NCBI GenBank assembly: GCA_022749755.1
Contig: CM040440.1
Span: forward strand, 9,473,269-9,537,268
Direction of reading: 5' to 3'
DNA length: 64,000 nt
DNA from: Azadirachta indica
Taxonomy: Eukaryota > Streptophyta > Magnoliopsida > Sapindales > Meliaceae
The notes under the pieces are model-generated. The model was not told the origin of the DNA. It saw only the letters and a program-made list of their open reading frames with translations, and ran no database searches. Position 1 is the stretch's first letter; each line of letters starts with the position of its first letter. Both the position numbers and the translations under genes were made by a program. This document shows positions 13,151 to 24,959 of this stretch, piece after piece.

Positions 13151-16100
13151 AAATTGAGAGCGGGCTTTGCTGGGCGTTTTTAGCCTGTATTGATAATTTT
13201 TCATATCGCGGCAAAAAGGGCAAAACTGATCAAAATCTGGAGCCAAACCAAATAAATAATTAATTAAAATAATTAAATATATTTACGATGATGATTTTAT
13301 TTGTCGCTCAGTTAGTAGTCTCACGCTAGTGTGTGCTATAAATAAAATCTGTGCGTCTGTACTCTGTTTTGTCTGTCAACTGAACCGGCCTGGCCCGCTG
13401 GTTGTATGAATTGTCCAATTCGATCGGTGTTTGATTTTAAGAACACATGGTTTCTTGCTAATACTTGGAACACTAAATAATTGGGCGGTTTTAACACAAA
13501 TGGTTGTTTAAATGATATCAAATCCAAGCATGATAATGAAATAATTTAAGTCGAATTAAATTAATGTGAGTTCGAATCTTATCAATTTTAAGCTGGTAGA
13601 ATTTTCTCAATATTATGAAAATTTTCTAAATTTTTTGGGTAAAATCTCCTCCATACGAGAATAAATTTCTAACGTGCTATAATAATAACTATTCAACTTT
13701 TATAATATCAGTAGAATTGTAATATTAAAAAAATAGCTGTTTAAATAAAAGGTATTTTTAAAAACAAAAGTAATAAAAAATTTATTTGGTGATTTAATTT
13801 TGTGAAATTTGTTTTAAAAGACAAAATAATTGTATTCTAAAATTTTAACTAAAAAATCCAAAATAATTTTTTTTATTATTTTCAAAAATATTTTTTTAAA
13901 CTAATTATAATTTTATTTTTAAAATAATTATATTATCCATTTTCAAAAATAATATTAAACAAGTTTTCACTTTTTGTATTTTAGGAAATTACCTATATTT
14001 TCTTATTTTCCTAAATTTTTTCATAATTCTCACATAATAAAATTTTATGAATAACATGAATGCTTAATCGACTTCAAATTTCTATCATTAACACATATTG
14101 AGACTCCAAGTCTCGTCAAATTTATATACATCATATGTATCATATTCACATATACATGAATAGTTGACTAATATATATATACACACACAAAAGTATGATA
14201 TATATGTTTTAAAGAAATTTCATACAACATGCATATAGTAGTCTTAATATCAAAATCCAAAACTACATTGTAAATAAAATCTTGTGTGACCTTTGTAAAA
14301 GTAAAGAAAACAAATTAGGTCCTTCTTTTGTGTTTGATCATTTTCTCTCTCACGCTTTGAAATTAAACTAAAGTTAAAGGAGGAACTCTCTCTTCTTCTC
14401 CCCTCGAACCCCTTTCCCTCACCCCTAACCCACCCTATTCTACTACTTTCCTCCCTCAATTTTCCTCTTTCTCCTTGTTGGAGATGGAGACATTAGAGTT
14501 TTTTCTCATTTTGTTTCTTTTTTATTACTAGTAAAAGCAAAATTTCAACTAAATTTAAATTTATGATGTTGTATTTCTATCTTATGAATTATACCTATTT
14601 AATGGTAATTTATTCCAATTGAAACTTAAATTTGTAGTAATTTTATAGCTATTTTGTTTAGTTATACTATTATGGTAATTTTTTTTTCAGATCTGCAAGT
14701 TTTCAGAGCCATGAAGATAAATTTGATATGATTATAATTCAAATCCGGGAGTTTCTCTTTTACTACAAATATGTTGCAGAAGATTTTTTTCAATATCAAG
14801 TAGAAAGATCGATTACAAAAAGGGAGAGTTACATATCGGAGCTATGGAAAGTTTCCCTCGAAAAGTTCCAAAAAATTTCTTAACTTGTTATTCTATACAA
14901 AAACAACAAATGTAACGGTATTATGTTATTGTCTCTCTATTTCTTAGTAGTTTTAAGATATGTATAGTCATTTATTGCAATTAATTTTTACAGTATATTT
15001 ACATATGTAAGTGTAAATATATTGTTATAATCTTCCTTATCTCAAATGAAGTTTTATCCTGTTGTTTTTCAAAAAAAAAAAAAAAAAAAAGCATGCAACT
15101 GAGTGAATGTATATAATATTACAAGAAAACACATTTACATGAATGATATTAAATGCCTTTAGACATCGTCACGTATTGAGCATGCTTTTCATCACATGTA
15201 ATTCAAATCACATCAAACTAGTAGCCAAGATAAATTCTTGTGTTTGGCAGAAACACAACACGAGCAAGAAAATTATAATCATACACGACAACCTTGTCTT
15301 GTCATTGAATGAACACAATTCACAATCATATTTTATCCACGTTTCTCAATGCATCTCAAGGACCTTAATTGCATCACTCAAGGGAACATGTACATGTATT
15401 GTTGTTATTGTACTTTAAACAATCACACTTAGTATTCAAATACATCATAATCACTTTCTGTAAAATGCAATGGTTAATAATTAAATTACTTATTAGTTGT
15501 ATGATATTATCATTTTTTTTTATCAAGAATATTTATGCATATAATAAATATATAAATATGTAATTTAATTGTGATATAACTAATATTTTTTAATATTACA
15601 AACATGATTCAAAAATTAATTTTTAAAATTTATTCAAAACTTATTTACATATATACGAGAAGGAAACTACTCTAATTTTATAAAGATATTACCTGTTAAC
15701 TTTTTAAATATAATTTTAACTTTTCAATTTCTTTTTCTTCTTTTTCTACTAAATTTTCTTTCTATTTCTTCTTCTCTCCCTCCCTGATTTTTCTTTCTTC
15801 TCTTTATTTTTAAGATGTATTTCATTAATATTCTATAACTAATTCAATTATAAAAATTATTAAAAGAAGTCGTAGATGTGTTAAAAAAATATGATTTCAA
15901 ATGAAAAAAATTATATAAAAATAAACTCTTTTTTCTTTATTAGGGATTTATGATACTTCTCACTTTAAAAAGGCATATTCATGCAAAAAATTTAAAAGAA
16001 ACACGTATGTGCAATTTATGAGTTTTTGAATAATATTTAAACCCATTTTTTTTTTAATTTTATTGTTTATTATATATTTTTATTTTTAGAGGTTTTGATT

Positions 16101-17872
16101 TCTAAAAAATTAAAATTTGAATTAATTTATTAAATATTTTTAAAAAACTACTGATAAATAGATGTTACACTGTCACGTGTCATTATTTCAATTTTTTTAG
16201 ATTTTATTTTTTTATTCATTTTCTTTATAGTGAAAATAAATACTGTACTTTAATGTGAGGTTTGTTTCCCATCTATTATATAGGTAGATACCTCTTAGAT
16301 TTGAGAGTAGGTATATGGAGATATCTGTAATATTTCATAACTATCATAACTAAGCTTTCAATAGACATACGATGTAAATATCATTAGATTATAAAAATTG
16401 TAAAATAAAAATAATCAATCAATTTCATTTAATTTAATAACCGACTAAAATTATTTTGGCATAAATTCATTCAATTTGGTTTTTGCAAATTTGAATTTTC
16501 TTCTCACCTTCAGTAAAACTAAGAGAAAGAAAGGATATCAAAAGCAATACGATACAAAGTTAAAATTTTCAAAGTTAATTAGAGCATATTTGATATTGCT
16601 GTGAAAAGAAGTAAAAGTCATTTTTAATGTTTAGTAAAATTTTTTAATAATCAGTTTTAATAAAATCACCTTATTTTACAACAAATTTTAAAAAGCCAAA
16701 AAAGAATTGCTTTTTCAAATATGATTTCAAAAAACAATTTTATTTATAACTATAATATCAAATATACCCATTTAAAATTATAAAAATCAAAATTAACCCT
16801 AAAATAATTATTAAATTTCAATTTTAATTTAGAAGTAAAATTATTAAAATCAAAATATTTTTTCTTTTTATTACTTACTACTTTTTATTTAAAAAATATA
16901 ATTAATTTTCTTTGCTATAAATTATTTTAAGATAATACGCGTGTGGATATAAATTAACACTTACATTAAATCAAATTTCATTAATCATTATTTATTATGT
17001 ATATTTTGGTAATTAAGATTACAGCAATATTTTAACAATAAAATTGACCAAATGCACAAAGTTGCTTTTAAAGTTCTCAGTACTTTTAAAATTAAAATTT
17101 ATTAAATACTAAATTGATTATCTTAAAAACTTGTTATTTTTACAGTACAGCAAAAACATATTATTTTAAAATCCACAAATATCTCAAAGTGACACTTAAA
17201 AATATTATTTGATAATCAAACAAACTTTTCATTAATTGTAAATTACTACCCACTTAAACAGTTAAAATGATCTTTTGAAGTATATGTATCTGATGCTAAC
17301 TCGAAAAAGACTTTAGAATATTACCCGACATAAACACTTAAAATTCATATTTATTCAAATTCTAGATTAAAATAAAATAAAATAATAAAAAATACTTGAA
17401 TTTAACCCTTCTTGGCAAATAAGATAATCTTGCAGTGCCCTTTTATTTTATTTTATTGGAATAATTTTGCATTTTTCCAACATTTTTTAGACGGGGGCCC
17501 AATCTCATGGGCTGATGGGGCAATAATCCAGTTCGATTACTTAAATGTCACCGCAACGAAATCAATGGAAATGAATATTTTTTGTTTACTATTTTTGAGC
17601 TCCAAGTGCTATTTCATGTTCTGAAATTTGTATTATAAGAATAAATTTAACCAATATTGGGTATTATTATATCTAATCAAGAGTGCGTAACTATGTTAGA
17701 TTTTAGTAGTGGATTTTTCTAGTAAATTTATTACTATGTATCTTTTAATGATTATTATTTTAGTAATTAAATGATTTGATTAAAATGTTTTTTCCTATCT
17801 AATTTTCACTTTTTTAATTGAAAAAGTAAAAAATATAAAATTTTTATTAAATTAAAATTTAGATTAAAATAA
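13151..17872. other. AT-rich intergenic region left of the retrotransposon
   Basis: No gene was recognised. The stretch is dominated by A/T runs. Two details stand out: a pyrimidine-rich segment near 14370-14490, and an uninterrupted run of 20 A at 15071-15090 that could be the tail of an old retroposed transcript. Between about 16565 and 17220 the two ends look partly complementary, as in a degenerate hAT-type MITE, but the match is weak. Confidence 0.4.
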
Positions 17873-17877
17873 CTAAC

Positions 17878-18493
17878 TGTTTGGGAGAATGGCCTGAGGC
17901 CTAAGGAGTTAATGGACTGTACACCAGTCAACCCATATAACTAGTTAGTTTGGCTGAAAAGGAATCTTGGTCAGACTATGTCTAGTCAGAAAAATTTGAC
18001 TAACATGGCAAGCTTACACAAACCATTTTAGTATATAGGAAAGCGACCTTGGACCCGTGGAGTGAATAGGCTATGTGATAAGTGACTTGATGTTTGAATA
18101 GTTTCGATACATTTTATTCAGATCAGTTTAAGAAAGATTCTGGTTGGGTGTCACATAAGTGAGTCGATTAGTTAGTAAGTCTGTCATTTGAAAGAAATTC
18201 TTATGAGAAAAGGAAAGTTATAACTGAAATTTTTAATTTAAGTAAATTAGAATTTGATCGTAATTTAAGGTAAGTTAGGATTCTGTAATATATACTCTAC
18301 ATTCTATTAGAATTTCTAATATTACTATAATAAGGAAGTTAGCGCTTCTATATATACGGAACATTCTCCTCATATAATGACAGACTGATAATCTTTCTGA
18401 AATAAGCAATAAAGCAATTTTTTCTTTTAGGCGAAGAAGAGAAAAATTCAATCTCTACTATATGGTATCGAGTCACAAATTTTGCTATTAACA
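17878..18493 (+). repeat. 5' long terminal repeat
   Basis: 616 bases starting TGTTTGGGAG and ending TTAACA. A TATATATA stretch at 18349-18356 is a plausible LTR core promoter and is conserved in the 3' copy. The last 24 bases align without gaps to the end of the 3' LTR, which fixes the right boundary. Confidence 0.88.
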
Positions 18494-18494
18494 A

Positions 18495-18512
18495 TTGATG
18501 CCGTCCTTGAGA
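18495..18512 (+). other. Degenerate primer-binding site
   Basis: TTGATGCCGTCC directly follows the 5' LTR and resembles TTGGCGCCGTC, the primer-binding site common in Tat and Athila gypsy elements. Two of the differing positions are G-to-A or C-to-T changes, as expected from decay of methylated DNA. Confidence 0.55.
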
Positions 18513-18530
18513 AAAGCGATCAAAAAGTTA

Positions 18531-20310
18531 TGGCAATGATTAAGAAACAACCAGTCGCTAAAAGGCCACTAATTAAAAAAGTTCACGAAGAAGATTCCTT
18601 GAACTCCAATGTCTCATTGGCCTCGTTGCAGCCGTCTCAAGGGCGAACGACGATGTATTAAGGAGACATAGATGCAATTCAACTCCCACAACAATTGTGA
18701 GAAAGCGAGCACAGGTACTTGGAGAAAGATAGGCAGGTAAAGGCTTTAGAAAATAAAACGGGAATAATAGAGAAAGAGATTGATAACCTGAAGAAGATGA
18801 TTCAGGAAGATGTCATCGGTAGACAAAATTCAGCAAAGTTGGGGTTACAAAAAAATGAAGAAAGCGTTACCTCGCCAAGAGTTCGTTACAAAGAATTGTC
18901 TCCTAGGAGATTAGAGAATAAGCAGCGGGAACAAGATAAGGAGAAGCAGAAGAAGGCTTGAGGGGAGAGGCTGATGAGTGAAGATCGCGGTGAAGAAATC
19001 TTTTTCTGCGATAAAAAAAGGCCTGATCAGAAACCGGCCACTGATTAGCATAAATTGAATTAGGGCAAAAGAAGACCCGAGTGCAGTATAAGTTTAGTTG
19101 ACATAAGAACTTATTTGAATTAGAAGCGCATAAAGGATGGAGAAAAAACCATTGCAGAGAAAACGCCAAACCAGGCTGGACCTACTATCGATCAAGTGGT
19201 AAGCAGAAGAGAGATGAAGGAAAAAATTTGGGAGCTTACTAAAGAACTATAGGCCCAAAGAGAAAAGTATCAACAACGGGATAGAATTTGTCAGAGAGGT
19301 TGCCACTTTCATTGAAATTCTCCTTTTTGAAAGAAATACAAGACTTGGTTATGCCTTAAAAGTTCAAGATGCCTCAAATCCTGCCGTATACGGGAAAGAT
19401 GGATCCAACATTACAGATCGACCTTTTTAAGGAGATGATGATGATACAAGGCTTAACAGAGTTGTAAATGTGACACCCATTCTCTCTGACTTTGGAAGGG
19501 TAAGCAAGATGATGGTATAAAAATTTAAGAATGAAAAGCGTGAAGAGCTGTGATCATCTTTACGAGTAGTTCGTCAATGAGTTCAGAAGAGCGGTGGTCA
19601 TGACAAAAAACTTTAGTTTGCTTCTATTGTTAAAGTAAGAAAGGGATGAAACCTTGAAAAGTTTTATAAAAAGGTACCATAAGGAGGTCATAGAGGTTAG
19701 AGCTTTTTTGCATCCTTTGATATTGAAAAGGTTAAAGAAAAGATTACGAATAGATAGGGGATAGTTTGTTGTCCACAACTGAACTATAACTATGTATAAA
19801 GAGGCTCAAAAGAAGACTTTCGAAGAAATTAAGATAGAAGATCAAATATTGCTGAAAAAGAAGGATGAGAGGTTAGAGGATTCTGAGTATAAGGTGCGGA
19901 GATCGAGGCCTAAAGGTGGGAGAAACAAGAGAGACCCACAATAACCTAATCCTAGACCTTTAACGAGGAAGGGTGAAGATTTTTTATGTCCACGATACGA
20001 TGAAAGATTCGAGTAAAGGCAGGGTCATAAATTCTAACCCATGAAATATAAAGAAAGAACAGAGTAATTAAGGGAGTTATCTCTCTCGCCAAGGGAAAGA
20101 GTTAAGAGAATTGTGCTACTGCAAGATAGAAGAAAGGTCACCAAACTAAACACACCTTTGTCGATGATATATGAGGAGATTAAGGATTTGGGTTTATTAC
20201 CCGACCTTCGCCTACTAAGGTTAGCGTCAAATGTCCGTGACAAAAAAAAAAATGCTTTTTATCAAGACCATGGGCACACTACATATCAATATTTGGATTT
20301 GAAGTAATAG
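18531..20310 (+). pseudogene. gag: Retrotransposon gag remnant
   Basis: An interrupted coding region begins at an ATG about 40 bases past the 5' LTR. The N-terminal part is charged and coiled-coil-like (ENKTGIIEKEIDNLKKMIQ near 18750). The capsid-type gag segment lies at about 19420-19790, with residues such as LYEXFVNEFRRAV and SFIKRYHKEV when read across frames. A further charged segment runs to about 20300. Several in-frame stops and frame changes rule out an intact product. No zinc knuckle was seen. Confidence 0.75.
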
Positions 20311-23300
20311 GTGAAAATCCTCGTGCGGAATAATTACTTGGATCGATATAAAGCAACAATATACGAAATGGGAGAAGGTACTAAATATAGGAGAACAAAA
20401 TTAAAAGATTCAGTTCATAGGAGTATGGTGATTTCAGGAGGACCAACACTAGTTGGTAATTCCAATAATGCAAGAAAAAATTACTCGAAATATTTATTAC
20501 CGAACATTCCTGTGGACCATTATGTAATGAGTGTCAAAGCTGAAAAGAAACCCCATTTGGCATCAGTTTCGATCATGTTCACTGATGAGGATGAAGCAGA
20601 GGTTAGCTACCTCCATGATGATGCTTTGGTAATAACTCTGAAAATCGGCTCAGTTAAAGTTAACAGGATTTTTGTGGATACGATAAGTTCAGTTGACATA
20701 ATATTAAAGGAGATTCTAAACTCCCTAAGAATTGAGAATCTAAAGGTAGGACCTGCATACACAACCCTGTATGAATTTGCGAATTCATATATCCTTCCGT
20801 TGGGTTCAGTTTAGCTGTCACTAACGATAGGCGATAGACTGTATTAGAAAACCACGATGGTAAAATTTCAAGTTGTGCATTTAAAAATGCCATACACTAT
20901 AATTTTAGGAAGATCTTTCTTGAGAAAAATAAGGGCAATGGAGAGTGTATACTACTGAAGCTCAAATTCTGGGCAGGTGAGGGAATTGGCATAGTACAAG
21001 GGGACTAAAAGGTCGTCCAGACATGTTTTGCTGTCTCTTTAAAAAGGTTTTCTTTATAACAATGAAACATATTAAAAAAACTAAATAATGATGTTGAACA
21101 ACAAAAGGTGATGGATAAGTTGGAAAGGAGAGTGGGACAGGAAAAATAAGGTCAATAGCTAAGCAAATAGAAAAATTAAAGTCAGTATCCCTTAACCCAT
21201 TAAGGCCTGAACAGGTAACGAAAATTAGCTTTCAACTACCTGAAGAAGAGAAGAGAAGGCTAAACACCTTCTTGAGGGAGATGTGTTCACTTAGACCCAT
21301 GAAGATTTATTAGGAATTGACCTTAAGGTGATTTTCCATTGCTTGGCGGTTAACCCGATGTTCAAGCCTATCAAACAAAAGCGAAGAATATTTAATCAGG
21401 AAAGAAGAGAGGTAATTAAAGAGTAGGTTGATAAGCCAAACAGAGTTTATAAAAGAAGTATATCACCCATATTAGATGGCCAACGTATGATGGTCAAAAA
21501 GGCCAATGGAAAATGGAGAATGCGCGTCGACTTTACTGACCTAAATAAGACTTATCCAAAGGATAGCTTCCCATTCCTATGGATAGATCAGTTGGTAAAC
21601 TTAACAGCTAGACATTTCATGAATGCATTTTTGGGATACAACAAAATCATAGTGCATGAAGCCAATCAAGAAAAAGTGGCGTTCATAACCGATTAGGGAT
21701 TGTATTAATATAAAGTAATGTCTTTTGTTTTAAAGAATGTAGGAGCAACATTCCAAAAACTAGTTAATAAAATTTTGAGGCCTTTGATTGGGATAATGAT
21801 GGAGGTATACGTAAATGATATAATCACCAAATCACTTAGGGTCGAAGATCACATTTAGTATTTAGGGGAAATGTTTTCCTTATTTAGAAAATATAACATG
21901 AAGCTAAATCTCGAAAAATGTGCATTTAGAATCAGCCTCAAAAAATTTTTGGGGTTCATGATCAATGACCGTTGGATAGAAGCCTTAAAAAGTTCAAGGT
22001 ATACTAAATTTGAAATCCCCAACTATATCAAAGGAGCTGCAAGGTTTAATAAGAAGTCTAGTTGTACTGAACAAATTTATCTTTAAAGTTACAGACAAAT
22101 TTTTCCAATTTTTTCAAGCCATAAAGAAAGGAAAGTATATGAAGTGGACAGAAGAGTGAGAAGCAAGCTTTTAGGACTTAAAAACTTATTTTGTGAACCC
22201 ACTTCATTTGGTGAACCCGATGATAAAGGATACAGTGTATTTATAATTGGCAGTGACTGATCATGTAGTGAGTTTAGTGTTGTGAAAGAGTACGAGATGA
22301 TTCACCGATTAATCTATTATACAAGTAAATCGTTGCTGAATGCAAAGAAAAGATATTCGGTCCCGAAAAAGTTGGCCCTTGCACTCATAGTTGTAGTACG
22401 AAAGTTACGACCATACTTTCAAATACACTCAATAGCGGTTCTCACCGATCAGCCTCTGCAGCAGATTTTACATAGACCAGATCTCTCAGAAAGACTAGTC
22501 AAGTGGTCGATCGAGTTTAGTGAATTTGATATAAAAGATCAACCTTACAAAGTTATTAAGGCTTTAGTGATGGCCGATTTTATTGCGAAAAGATCAATTT
22601 TGGAAGAGATGATGGTGCGAGAAGCAGTTGAACCAACGATACTCAAGGGGCTGAAAATACAGAATCAAAAGTGGAACCTGTTTAGGGCCACACGACAAGA
22701 ATAAAAAATAATTGTGTCTAATTTTCTAGTGAAACAACTAAACAGACAACAGGAGATGAGTAAGGGGAGTCGAGATTATGGCATTTATATATAGATAAGG
22801 TGTCAAACATTCAAGATAGAGGAGTTGGCATAATCTTGGTTTGAACGGGAAACAAGGAGCTGGCCTATGCACTACATTTTGACTTCAAAGTAACAAATAA
22901 TAAAGTAGAATACGAAGTTTTATTGGTTAGACTTGGTCTGGCATTGTCAATCAGAGTAGATCATCTCAAAGTTAAAGGAGATTCACAATTAATGGTGAAC
23001 TAAGTCTCCGGCTAATTTCAAGCAAAAGATAGAATTATGCAGGCCTATCTAAACAAGGTCACGGAGCTAATGAAATGCTTCAAAAAAGTGGTAATAACAT
23101 AAATCTTGCGGTCAGAAAATACCAAGGTGGATGCCTTAGCCAAACTAACTTTAACATTATAAGGGAAGTTCCTAACAATAATCCCTGTGGAGGTGCTATA
23201 CCAAAAAAATGTAGAACAATCAAGGATAGAAGTTGATCATATCAACATAGCATATCAAGTCCTAACTTGGATGGATCTAATTCGAGAATACATTCTCAAG

Positions 23301-24300
23301 GGTAAGTTGCTAAAAGATAAGAAAAAGGCTAAAAGAATTAAGAATAGATCCTCGCATGTTTCAGTGATCGATGAAGTATTGTATAAGTGAGAATTTGAGT
23401 TGCCATACTTGCATGGTGTCGATGAAAAAGAGGCAGATCATGTGCTTAGAGAAGTTCACAGGGGCAACTGTGTTGACTATGGAGAAGGCAGGTCATTAGC
23501 ATATCGTGTTTTGTGCCAAGGGTATTACTAACTGATGCAGTACCAAGACGCAACGAAGATAATACAATTCTGCCTAGGTTGCTAGTTTCATGGGGATATC
23601 CTGAAACAACCCCCTGAACAGCTCACCCTTCTACTTAATCTGTGCCCTTTTACTTAGTGAGGATTAGATTTGATCTATTAGCTGCTAATACGATGCGCCC
23701 AGATGAAGTATGCAATTGTCGCTGTCAATTATTTTACAAAATGTATAGAAGTAACGCCACTGGTTACCATAATGGAGAAAAAGACCATCGCCTTCGTAGA
23801 AAGGAATATAATCTATCAGTTGAGGATCCCTCACATACTAATAGTGGATAACGGCAAACAATTTGACATGAGTTTCAAAGAATTTTATGTCAATTTAAGT
23901 AATGACCTTAGGTTTATCTTTCTTGTTTATCTCAAAGTAAATGAACAGGTTGAGGCGGTAAATAAGACTATCAAGAAAGTATTAAAGAAACGACTTGATG
24001 AAAAATAGCGAAAGATGAGTCGATGAATTGTTTCAGGTCTTTTGGGCTTATCGAATAACAGTAATGACTGCGACTAATGAAACAACCTATTCTTTAAATT
24101 TTGGTTTTGAAGTGGTAATACCAGTGGAAATCATGATACTTTCAGTCAGGCTAAAGCATTTCGATAAACTTAGGAATAATGAGTTAATGGAATTGGGTTT
24201 GAATATATTAGAAGAGAAATGAGATCAAGCGTTTATCAAGATGGCCACCTATTAACAATGGGTGACTAAGTACTACAACAAAATGATACTTTCGCGAAGG
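20311..24300 (+). pseudogene. pol: Retrotransposon pol remnant (protease, RT, RNase H, integrase)
   Basis: Gypsy-order polyprotein, broken by many stops. A protease-like segment is at about 20523-20815. Reverse transcriptase is at about 21340-22080, with WRMRVDFTDLNKTYPKD at 21517-21567 and the catalytic YxDD box altered to YVND near 21805. An RNase H / RT-connection segment is at about 22282-22600 (ALALIVVVRKLRPYF). A second RNase H-like segment is at about 22840-23160 (NNKVEYEVLLVRLGLAL, then a GDSQLMVN motif). Integrase is at about 23400-24220, with a core Asp region (IVDNGKQFD near 23845) and a degraded zinc-binding N-terminus. The RT active-site change alone would abolish activity. Confidence 0.85.
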
Positions 24301-24447
24301 AGATTTGGTGTTATGACGACTTACACAAAATATCAAAGTAACTAGTGAAGGAGCCCTGTGAGTTACTTGGGAAGGGCTGTATAAGGTGAGAATGATTATT
24401 AAATCATGAGTTTATAAGTTTATAAGTTACAGCACCTAGATGGAAGG

Positions 24448-24830
24448 AAAAAGATCTAACCTCAGTTCAGGTCATACAATAATTATTTTATTATACCATT
24501 TTTAGGGTTGTCATAAAAAGATCTGATCTCAGTTCAGATTAAATAACAATGACTATAAGATTGACGGGTTTCATTTTACTTGAGAAATTGCTGTAAAAAG
24601 ATCTGACTTCAGTTCAGATTAAATGGCGGTTTATTATTAGATCATTGAATCTCACCCAAAAAAAAATTGTTACAAAAAAAATCTAACCTTAATGCAGATC
24701 AAACGACAATGAACAAATGAATTAATAGGTTTCATCTCGTTTAAAAAGATTGTTGACCTGACCTCAGTTCAGGCCTCACAATAATGAATAATAAACTAAC
24801 AGGTCTTATGTTCACTTAAAAAATCATGAT
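24448..24830 (+). repeat. Tandem-repeat block downstream of integrase
   Basis: About five diverged copies of a 67-81-bp unit beginning AAAAAGATCT, followed by a CCTCAGTTCAG or close variant. Unit starts are near 24448, 24515, 24595, 24676 and 24743. The block sits between the integrase end and the antisense gene, where Tat-group elements are known to carry variable tandem repeats. Confidence 0.75.
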
Positions 24831-24959
24831 ACACAATTCCTATTCTTGCTATCCAATTGAAAGAAGGCTTAAAGATAAATTCAAGAATTTGTTTGATTGA
24901 GACAATGCGACGAAGGTAATTTAGAAAATGTTAACCCAAGTGTAAGGAAAATAAAGATT

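Noticed and set aside
18461..18474. TGGTATCGAGTCAC as a tRNA-Met primer-binding site ending the 5' LTR
   Set aside because: The same sequence and the 20 following bases recur at the end of the 3' LTR, so the LTR extends to 18493 with a TG...CA structure, followed by a different PBS.
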